60,869 nt of DNA from Candidatus Zambryskibacteria bacterium RIFCSPLOWO2_01_FULL_39_39 (GTDB lineage Bacteria; Patescibacteriota; Minisyncoccia; Phycocordibacterales; WO2-35-19), in assembly GCA_001823925.1 (NCBI GenBank), contig MHWB01000002.1:1-60869 (forward strand), read 5' to 3'. Under the pieces are notes generated by a model. The model made no database searches, was not told the DNA's origin, and was given only the letters and a program-made list of their open reading frames with translations. Positions 1 through 7,496 of this stretch are shown one piece after another (within the stretch, counting starts at the first letter, position 1; the number at the start of each line of letters is the position of its first letter). Position numbers and translations under genes: made by a program.

Positions 1-382
1 CTTTTCGTGCTTTAGAGTGAAGCTGATCAAGTGGAAAGTGCCTGTATACCCATGCCACCTTTCCATCTTTACCGTATTCATTCATGACTTCTTGCATTGT
101 GCTATGGAATCGCTTACAGAACGGGCACTCCGTATCTGAATACTCTACGATTTTGACTGGGGCATCAGGATTGCCACGAACATGATCACTGTCCGAAATT
201 GCGGCCATTTGATCAAGATCGCCCGTCTGCTGTGCCACTTGCTGTTGTTGAGGTTGATTTGCAGTGCCAGCAGTGTTTGTCCTGTTACTGCTATATATCA
301 CCGCTCCACCAATAATTATTCCCGCTAGAATAATAGCTGTCGGAATAGATATTTTATTTGATTGTTTTGATTCAGTTTCCAT
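1..382 (-). CDS. DsbA/thioredoxin-like disulfide oxidoreductase, membrane anchored (partial, runs off left edge)
   Basis: Own translation: METESKQSNKISIPTAIILAGIIIGG...GNPDAPVKIVEYSDTECPFCKRFHSTMQEVM; TM anchor plus CPFC active site. Confidence 0.8.
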   Translation of the reverse strand, partial: METESKQSNKISIPTAIILAGIIIGGAVIYSSNRTNTAGTANQPQQQQVAQQTGDLDQMAAISDSDHVRGNPDAPVKIVEYSDTECPFCKRFHSTMQEVMNEYGKDGKVAWVYRHFPLDQLHSKARK

Positions 383-455
383 AAGAATTTTATATTAATA
401 AAGATCGAAAAATTTGCATATGTTTAATACGCAGAATTAAACATAGAAGGAAAAG

Positions 456-872
456 TTAGAACGTCTTGGGGTTTAGAATTCCGTTTGAGAAAGCTAGTTT
501 AAGGTGGTCAAAGGCAAAAAGATCAGGTCTTTGCCGTAAATATAATTTGTATAAAAAAGAAATATGAACTACAGATTTACGAAAATATCTACTTATTACA
601 AAAATTAATGCAATTAAAGCAAGAAAAGTTATTAAATAATTGCTCGCTTTCAGAGGTAATGTGAAATTAGTCCTTAAAGATTCTAAATGTTTTGTGAAAT
701 TTGCACCACAACAAGATTCCATGCTTTTAATTACTGAGGACGTGTTATCCGTTATCTCTATATCCATTTTATGATTGAAGGTATTTATACAAAAATACCC
801 CAAAATCATTGATCCTAGAATGACTGTTACTAATGATACTTTAGTAAGTTTTTTTAAGTTTACTGAAATCAT
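456..872 (-). CDS. Hypothetical small membrane protein
   Basis: 138 aa ORF with two hydrophobic segments; no family recognised. Confidence 0.45.
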   Translation of the reverse strand: MISVNLKKLTKVSLVTVILGSMILGYFCINTFNHKMDIEITDNTSSVIKSMESCCGANFTKHLESLRTNFTLPLKASNYLITFLALIALIFVISRYFRKSVVHISFLYKLYLRQRPDLFAFDHLKLAFSNGILNPKTF

Positions 873-995
873 AATTAGAATTTTATTTTAAGCTAATAAT
901 TGAAGTTAGTAAAGTTTTTGAGGATTTAGTTACCAACAGCTAGACCTCCGAGGCGCTCTGGACTCTTCCATGAGTCAGCGTCATTAAATGTTGGT

Positions 996-2324
996 ATGGA
1001 AACAATGCAAATGCCAGGAGGGGCTATGGCAACAAAAGTAGTAGTCCCCATAAAGGTAAAATACTGCCTTTATGCAAGGAAAAGTACCGAATCTGAAGAA
1101 CGGCAAGTATTGTCGATAGATTCGCAGATTAAGGAGATGTTGATTCTGGCAGAAAGAGAGGGGTTAGAAATAGTAGCCATGAAAAGAGAGAGTCACTCGG
1201 CTAAAGAGACTGGGCAAAGGCCAGTGTTTAACGAAATAATTGAGGAAATTAAGATTGGTAAATATAACGGAATACTGACTTGGGCTCCTGATCGTATCAG
1301 CAGGAATGCGGGAGATTTAGGCAGAGTAGTAGATTTGATAGATGCAGGGATTTTAGCTGAAATCCGCACCTTCAGTCAGAAATTCTCAAACAATCCGAAT
1401 GAGAAATTTATGTTGATGATTTTAGGATCGCAAGCAAAACTGGAAAATGATAACCGAGGTGTAAATGTACAAAGAGGACTTCGAACTAGATGTGAGATGG
1501 GATTGAGGCCAGGAACAGCACCGACTGGATACCTAAACCTAAAACAGATGGATAAAAAATGCCAGGTGATAATAGACCCGGATAGAGGTCATGTCATTAC
1601 TCAGATGTTTGAAAAAGTTGGTCACGAGAAATGGTCTGGAAGGAAGGTCTACCACTGGCTCAAATTTGATCTAAACTTTTATACTAGAGGCAATAAACCA
1701 CTGTCCCTAGGAAATGTATACCGTACATTGCAAAATTCCTTCTATTACGGACCATTCGAATTTCCGGTAAAAAGCGGTAAATGGTACCAAGGCAAGCATG
1801 AGCCATTAGTTTCTAAAGAGTTATTCGACAAGGTTCAAGAGCATTTAAAAAGGGATCTCAAACAGCATAACAATCACGAGTTTGCCTTTACCAAGATCAT
1901 AGTTTGCGGCTCCTGCGGATCTTGTATATCAGGCCAGGAAAAATACAAACCATTGAAAGATGGCACTACAGCTAGATACATATATTATGGCTGTGGGAGA
2001 ACTAAGGATCATAACTGTAAGGGCAACAAATATTTGAGAGAGGAGGAACTGGTAAACCAGCTAATACCGTTGATAGACAAAATTGAGTTCAACCAATTCA
2101 GTATGAAGATAAAGTTTGAAGAAGAATTGAGAAGATTTAATAAATTCCAGAGAACCGTACTAGGATCAAATGACCCCAAAGTGAAGCACCAAGATACTGA
2201 TGCCAGAGTTTATGCCAAGTATATTTTGAAGGAGGGTACTAATGAAGAGAGACGAGAAATTATGGGATGTTTTAAATCGAAGCTAAAGATTACGAAAGGG
2301 GTGGTAACATTATCTAATTCATAA
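996..2324 (+). CDS. Large serine recombinase (resolvase N-terminus + recombinase domain + zinc-ribbon-like region)
   Basis: YCLYARKSTESEERQVLSIDSQ, LTWAPDRISRNAGDLG, CGSCGSCISG...YYGC zinc ribbon; true start may be at MATKVVV. Confidence 0.9.
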   Translation: METMQMPGGAMATKVVVPIKVKYCLYARKSTESEERQVLSIDSQIKEMLILAEREGLEIVAMKRESHSAKETGQRPVFNEIIEEIKIGKYNGILTWAPDRISRNAGDLGRVVDLIDAGILAEIRTFSQKFSNNPNEKFMLMILGSQAKLENDNRGVNVQRGLRTRCEMGLRPGTAPTGYLNLKQMDKKCQVIIDPDRGHVITQMFEKVGHEKWSGRKVYHWLKFDLNFYTRGNKPLSLGNVYRTLQNSFYYGPFEFPVKSGKWYQGKHEPLVSKELFDKVQEHLKRDLKQHNNHEFAFTKIIVCGSCGSCISGQEKYKPLKDGTTARYIYYGCGRTKDHNCKGNKYLREEELVNQLIPLIDKIEFNQFSMKIKFEEELRRFNKFQRTVLGSNDPKVKHQDTDARVYAKYILKEGTNEERREIMGCFKSKLKITKGVVTLSNS

Positions 2325-2333
2325 AATAATTAT

Positions 2334-3035
2334 CTACGGTACAAGTATTCGCTCTAATAAAATAAACTCTTTTAATTTTATTAGACCTTTCAAAGTATGT
2401 GGATGACAACGTCGTATATGATCATGTTTCGGACAAGGGCATGGCGTATGACCTTTAATATTAGATCTCTGTAGTAAAAGAGGCTTCACCTTTTTCCACA
2501 AAAGAAACTCTTGAGATATTATTTGTAAACACTCTTTCGCTTTCTCAAGGGTTGGATTTTTAGAGAATGCTTCTAGTGAGCCCACACCACCATGGGCATA
2601 TTCAAACCATGGCCAGTGTCGTTTTTCTGTAAAGAAAAGTTGGCCATAAAGAAACGGTATGACTAGCTCTCGAAAATACCGCTGAAACTGAAACTCTGGT
2701 TGTAGAAACTCATCCTCTTCAAGAGGATTACAGGTGCATCCGCTAGAGTCGGTTTGATTGAAATGTCGATCTGGTACGTTTTCTATTTCATCAACAAATA
2801 GAGCAGGTAGCTTTGAGTGAGAAATGTCGTTTCTTACTTCAATTCGGATTTTGAATCTGCCGTAGAGGCGCACGCCACCAACAGCATCAATTGTATTTTC
2901 TTCAATTTGTAGAAAACGCTCAGTATGTTCGTTGTAGGTGGCAGTGAACTCTATCTCTCCAGATATTTTCTCTGCTTTGACTTCGAACTGTGGGTACTTC
3001 TTTGATAGCCACGCTTTATCTTTTTCTGTCAACAT
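2334..3035 (-). CDS. E2-like (ubiquitin-conjugating fold) CBASS-associated protein with C-terminal Cys/His-rich tail
   Basis: RHFNQTDSSGCTCNP resembles the H-x-N...G-x-C motif of bacterial E2-like proteins; CPCPKHDHIRRCH resembles a SEC-C type zinc motif; overlaps the CD-NTase gene. Confidence 0.6.
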   Translation of the reverse strand: MLTEKDKAWLSKKYPQFEVKAEKISGEIEFTATYNEHTERFLQIEENTIDAVGGVRLYGRFKIRIEVRNDISHSKLPALFVDEIENVPDRHFNQTDSSGCTCNPLEEDEFLQPEFQFQRYFRELVIPFLYGQLFFTEKRHWPWFEYAHGGVGSLEAFSKNPTLEKAKECLQIISQEFLLWKKVKPLLLQRSNIKGHTPCPCPKHDHIRRCHPHTLKGLIKLKEFILLERILVP

Positions 3036-3943
3036 ATAACAGCACAGTGTGGAGAGTGCGGAGTGAACCCAGTATTGGGGTGGCGAGTAGATGGGGATGG
3101 AATCGGAGATATTAATGGAGCATAATATCCTTTATCATCTTCCTCGCGAAATACGACTTGCCAGTCGGCAAGTTCATTAGATTCCCCAATTACATCAAGA
3201 GTTTCTTTTGCTGCCTGGGCTACCATAATTTTTTCAGATGGTTGTACAAGTTGTGACAAAATATTATTTGAGTTCGCTGGATCGACTAGTTGCAATGTGT
3301 CGAATTCATCTCTGAGTGCTTCGAGTACCTGACGGAAAGATTTCATGAGATTTAACTTGTCGCGTGATCCAGTAAGAGCGCGAACAACGAATAACTCTAG
3401 AATGAATGTTTTAATGACAATATTGTTCCGGTACGCCCAGAGTTTTGCAAGCCTTATCACAGACACACACCCGCTGTTGACGATGTGATTTATATGAACT
3501 TTTAGGTTCGTTTGCATACGTTCTTTATCTCCATAAGCCACATGGAGAAATACGTCATCCGTATTTTCAATAAAGCGTCCTGGTACCACGTCGATGTGGT
3601 AACTATTTGGCACGGTAGATCCACGCAAATTTGTTATCCGCTCCGCAGAAGCCTTAGACTGAATAATGTAACTCTTCTTTAAATGAGCTGAGACATCCTC
3701 GCGGATTTCCTTGAGTGAGCGAGTATCAGTATTAGGAAAGTAACAAACAACATCGAGGTCATACTGATCCGCAATCATAGTCCCTTTCTCGCGTGAGCCT
3801 GCGTATTTAATTTTTGGATCGCTTCCAAATTCTAAACGAAGAAAGTCAGTGACTTCTTTCTTATGTGCTTGTAATGTGTTTTCCTGCTCAGCAGACAATT
3901 CCTGTGTCTCGAGCAATTCCTGTAAAAATTCTTCTGATGTCAT
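3029..3943 (-). CDS. CD-NTase (cGAS/DncV-like nucleotidyltransferase) of CBASS
   Basis: GSREKGTMIADQYDLDVV (GS...DxD) plus downstream HIDVVP acidic residue; operon context. Confidence 0.85.
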   Translation of the reverse strand: MTSEEFLQELLETQELSAEQENTLQAHKKEVTDFLRLEFGSDPKIKYAGSREKGTMIADQYDLDVVCYFPNTDTRSLKEIREDVSAHLKKSYIIQSKASAERITNLRGSTVPNSYHIDVVPGRFIENTDDVFLHVAYGDKERMQTNLKVHINHIVNSGCVSVIRLAKLWAYRNNIVIKTFILELFVVRALTGSRDKLNLMKSFRQVLEALRDEFDTLQLVDPANSNNILSQLVQPSEKIMVAQAAKETLDVIGESNELADWQVVFREEDDKGYYAPLISPIPSPSTRHPNTGFTPHSPHCAVIC

Positions 3944-3953
3944 AATATTTTTA

Positions 3954-5102
3954 TTAATTAATTTTTAATGTCTTCCTCCAACCTCCTTGACTTCGACTGA
4001 AGTCATATATATGTATAGCGGGGTCGGCTTTGGGTAAAATCTCCTGCCCACACGCAACCGCAACCGATACAGGTACCGCCGGGAAAAGATGTATGTTTAT
4101 ATTTCCTCCATGCTTCGCTCTAATTTTGGATAATATATTCCGATAGGCCGTCCTGAACCCGCTAAGTTTTTCCCGAGTATCCATAAAAAGTGGTGAAGGA
4201 TTAGCCACTGAGATTTCATAAACGGGAATACTTCTACCAATAATGTTACTTACTTCTGTATGTGCTGGTTTGCCACTAATTGAGAGAATAAGTGCGACAT
4301 CGGTGCTTGCTTCCATATCTGACAAAGCTATGTTGTAAAGAAACGTGTCACTTGAATCCTTCCACTTCCAGCCTGATCCCTCTCTGTGAAGCTGAAATAT
4401 GTCCGTAGGTCTAGTATTTGCTAATGTTTTGCCGAAGTGCATAAGGAGAGGAATAGGCGCGAACGCAAAAACAGAAAGATGTTCTGTATATTCCTGTTCA
4501 TTACCCTTAGGGAGTCTTTGAATTAGGCTAGTTGAGATCTCGTTGGCAATCTTTTCCCATTCGGCCTCTGTTGTAGGCTCGCCCAATATGGTCATGTCTA
4601 TACGCACTCCAGTGAGATCAGTTGGGTATCTAGAATCAAGTGCTGCCAACCACATAGCCTCGTTGAATATCTCAGGTCGTCTTTCTCCAATTGTCGCAAG
4701 AAGCACTACAGGTCTCGTCTTCATATTCGAAGCGATCGATGTCTGTAGCTGAATCTTTTCCTCGTGAATTCTTTTAAACTCCAAAATCTTTTTGACCGTG
4801 TATTCATCATGATGCTCGGGACTGTCTACGAGATAATGGTGATCCCGACAGAGCAAAACAAGGTTGTTAATATCTTTCACAAACTCTCCCGAATCTTCCT
4901 CGTGTCTAGCGCCGCCAGGATTAACTGCCTTGATATGTGCCATCTCGGAAAAGTTACCGCCGCTAAGTGTGAGCTTTTCATGCCACAATTCTTTATTGCA
5001 TCCTGGAAATGCACAACGTGCACCGGAAATTGCCCACAGTCTGAGCTTGATGTCAGGGGGTATGGAACGATTTGTCTTTTTTTTAGTAATTTTCTTTTTC
5101 AT
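3954..5102 (-). CDS. HNH endonuclease-SAVED effector (Cap5-like)
   Basis: CAFPGC...MAHIKAVNPGGARH...NNLVLLCRDHHYLVD HNH core; C-terminal SAVED-like IHLFPAVPVSVAVACGQEILPKADPAIHIYDF. Confidence 0.85.
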   Translation of the reverse strand: MKKKITKKKTNRSIPPDIKLRLWAISGARCAFPGCNKELWHEKLTLSGGNFSEMAHIKAVNPGGARHEEDSGEFVKDINNLVLLCRDHHYLVDSPEHHDEYTVKKILEFKRIHEEKIQLQTSIASNMKTRPVVLLATIGERRPEIFNEAMWLAALDSRYPTDLTGVRIDMTILGEPTTEAEWEKIANEISTSLIQRLPKGNEQEYTEHLSVFAFAPIPLLMHFGKTLANTRPTDIFQLHREGSGWKWKDSSDTFLYNIALSDMEASTDVALILSISGKPAHTEVSNIIGRSIPVYEISVANPSPLFMDTREKLSGFRTAYRNILSKIRAKHGGNINIHLFPAVPVSVAVACGQEILPKADPAIHIYDFSRSQGGWRKTLKIN

Positions 5103-5105
5103 ATA

Positions 5106-5762
5106 TTAAAAGTTTTTGAACGGAATATTTAAATGGGTTAATCGAATTTCAAGAGCTTGTCTGGAAAGACCAAAACGGTCTTCAAACTTCTGGAAGCAGT
5201 CGTTCAGGTTGAAAGGTAAGAGAGTTTGATCTTGGATAAAACTGAGTTCTCTAAGTATGATTTCCACATCTATTTTTGGTGCTAGGAGTGCTCCTGCATA
5301 AACATTAGCCTGCCACTCTCTACGCACATGCGCCATATCTAACTTCTTTATATTTTTTGATGGATCGGAATGCTTCCATCCGTTAATGAATCCATTTTTG
5401 GTAGAGAATAAAGGCCCGTGCAACGAGAGATGTCTGGCTTCATGGGCAACGGTGAATGAAATCCGCCTCTGGTTTGTACAGCTGTCATCGATCACCACCT
5501 GACGTGTCTCTGGCCGAAGAAAACCTAGAGTATCTTCTGCCTCTGAATCCTGCGGAATCGCTTCAAAACTGACGCTGAATCCCCAAAGTTCTTGAATGTA
5601 ATTATCAACATCAAGAAGTGAAGGTGGATTTTTGCCATATTTTTCAGAATATATTTTTCGATACTTTGCCGTGTCGCCCAAAACCTGAGATTCGATCTCT
5701 TCTTTGGTGAGCTGGTATGTGTCAGCCATGGGATTCCAGTTTTTAGCGACTCTTACTTTCAT
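5106..5762 (-). CDS. ImmA/IrrE-family zinc metallopeptidase (CapP-like)
   Basis: FTVAHEARHLSLHG (HExxH); adjacent to HTH gene and upstream of CBASS genes. Confidence 0.85.
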   Translation of the reverse strand: MKVRVAKNWNPMADTYQLTKEEIESQVLGDTAKYRKIYSEKYGKNPPSLLDVDNYIQELWGFSVSFEAIPQDSEAEDTLGFLRPETRQVVIDDSCTNQRRISFTVAHEARHLSLHGPLFSTKNGFINGWKHSDPSKNIKKLDMAHVRREWQANVYAGALLAPKIDVEIILRELSFIQDQTLLPFNLNDCFQKFEDRFGLSRQALEIRLTHLNIPFKNF

Positions 5763-6094
5763 AGTTTTTTCTTCTTAGTCTTTCGGAATAGAAGGGGTTG
5801 CGGTTCAAATGCAATGCCGCTTTTTTGAGCACCAGCAATGATTTCATTCTCGAACCGCTCCTTGAAATATAGTTGGACAAGTTCTTCGTATTCATTTGTG
5901 GAAAGAGAATATCCATTTTTCACTTTTTTTAGGAAGTCTATTGATGGCAGAGCCCCCGCTTCAATTTTGCTAATATAAGCGTAAAAATGCTTTCCAAAAT
6001 GTGGCTCCAACTCTTTGTCTAAGCTTCTGGTACTTCGACCTGGAAAGTGAATTTCTCTTAATGACCTTATTTTATTTTTGAAATTTTCGTTCAT
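5759..6094 (-). CDS. XRE-like HTH transcriptional regulator (CapH-like)
   Basis: 111 aa, HTH-like SLDKELEPHFGKHFYAYISKIEAGALPSIDFLKK; 4-bp overlap with peptidase gene. Confidence 0.75.
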   Translation of the reverse strand: MNENFKNKIRSLREIHFPGRSTRSLDKELEPHFGKHFYAYISKIEAGALPSIDFLKKVKNGYSLSTNEYEELVQLYFKERFENEIIAGAQKSGIAFEPQPLLFRKTKKKKL

Positions 6095-6100
6095 ACTTAC

Positions 6101-6129
6101 AATGTAGCATGTGTAGTCTACAAATGCAA
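6101..6129 (-). promoter_or_regulatory. Predicted sigma70-type promoter of the CBASS operon with palindromic operator TGTAGTCTACA (6112-6122) in the spacer
   Basis: Minus strand TTGCAT-17 bp-TACATT, ATG 6 nt downstream of the -10. Confidence 0.5.
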
Positions 6130-6228
6130 CAATAAAGGTCTCGACAAATAATATATTTTATTTTCTATTACTAAATAGTTCGAATCTCGCCACCATCGAC
6201 TTTTTAGAGATTTTTGGACATCAAAAAG

Positions 6229-6281
6229 ATGGCTCAAAATATAGGCCTCGGCATAGTCCGATACTAAAAACTAAAGGCGGA
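6229..6281. repeat. 53-bp direct repeat, copy A
   Basis: atggctcaaaatataggcctcggcatagtccgatactaaaaactaaaggcgga; one mismatch to 9699-9751. Confidence 0.95.
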
Positions 6282-6400
6282 AGCTTGAGTATTTGAACCC
6301 TCAGCATAGCCTCGGCGCTATACGGCCTAAAATATAGTTATTTTTGAAACTCATTTTACTGTAAACAATTTTATTTGCTTTAAGTCTTACAATCTAATAT

Positions 6401-6427
6401 AATCTCCTATACTCATAGTATGAGATT
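6401..6427 (+). promoter_or_regulatory. Imperfect palindromic operator-like site upstream of fic
   Basis: aatctcctatactcatagtatgagatt; contains ctcatagtatgag; upstream TATAAT-like box. Confidence 0.4.
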
Positions 6428-6438
6428 AACCATATTTT

Positions 6439-7494
6439 ATGGACTATAAATTCAACAAAAGATTGGAAGATTTGCCTCAATCAATCTGGCAATTAATAAA
6501 CCAGATTGATGAGATTAAGGGTAGATGGATAGGTGGAGCGGAACTAAATCCACAGGCTTTGGGGCGTCTTAAAAAATCAACACTAGTCACTTCTACCGGC
6601 GCTTCTACTCGTATTGAAGGCGCCAAACTTTCTGACGAAGATGTGGAGAAATTAATGCGTGGTCTTACCATGCAAAAATTTAGAGATAGAGATAAACAAG
6701 AAGTTAAAGGGTACTACGAGCTTCTCAATAATGTTTTTGAGGCATGGAAAAACATTCCATTTTCTGAAAGTACCGTAAAACATTTTCACAGAGAACTTCT
6801 TAAGTACGTAGAAAAAGACGCGTCCCATAGAGGAGAGTATAAAGGAGTAGAGAATAAAGTTCACATGATTGATGAAGCTGGTAATTCTATCGGTATACTT
6901 TTTGATACCACTTCGGCATTTTTGACTCCCAAAGAAATGCTTGAGTTGACAGAATGGGCACAGCAAACTTTGGCCGAAAAAGAAGTTCATCCTTTATTAG
7001 CCATTGGAAACTTTCTAGTTGAGTTTCTTAATATCCACCCATTTCAAGACGGCAATGGGCGGCTTTCCCGTATCCTCACAAATCTTCTTATGCTCAAAAA
7101 TGGCTACCCATACATGCCATATATTTCTCACGAAAAATTAATTGAAGATAATAAAGCTGATTATTATGTAGCTCTGAGAAGAAGTCAAAAAACTATAAAA
7201 ACGGAAAAAGAGGATATTACTCCCTGGTTAGAATTTTTCTTGACTATCTTGCTTGAGCAAGCCAAACAAGCTATTGATCTATTATCTAAAGAAAATATTG
7301 AGCTCATTATTTCTCCAAAACAGCTTGTGGTATGGAAATATCTTGAATCTGTAATAGAGGCTACCCCAGGAGAAATATCAAAAAATACCAAAGTATCCAG
7401 ACCAACAGTCTCCCAAGCACTAGATGTTTTGATGCGTCTCAAAAAGGTGAAAAGAGTTGGACAAGGAAGAACGACGAGATATAGCAAAATATAA
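6439..7494 (+). CDS. Fic/DOC family protein with C-terminal winged HTH
   Basis: HPFQDGNGRLSR Fic motif; C-terminal TPGEISKNTKVSRPTVSQALDVLMRLKKVKRVGQGRTTRYS. Confidence 0.93.
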   Translation: MDYKFNKRLEDLPQSIWQLINQIDEIKGRWIGGAELNPQALGRLKKSTLVTSTGASTRIEGAKLSDEDVEKLMRGLTMQKFRDRDKQEVKGYYELLNNVFEAWKNIPFSESTVKHFHRELLKYVEKDASHRGEYKGVENKVHMIDEAGNSIGILFDTTSAFLTPKEMLELTEWAQQTLAEKEVHPLLAIGNFLVEFLNIHPFQDGNGRLSRILTNLLMLKNGYPYMPYISHEKLIEDNKADYYVALRRSQKTIKTEKEDITPWLEFFLTILLEQAKQAIDLLSKENIELIISPKQLVVWKYLESVIEATPGEISKNTKVSRPTVSQALDVLMRLKKVKRVGQGRTTRYSKI

Positions 7495-7496
7495 AT

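Noticed and set aside
4543-5132. Plus-strand ORFs 4543-4752, 4764-5132 and 4864-5109
   Set aside because: All antisense to the HNH-SAVED gene, which has clear motifs.
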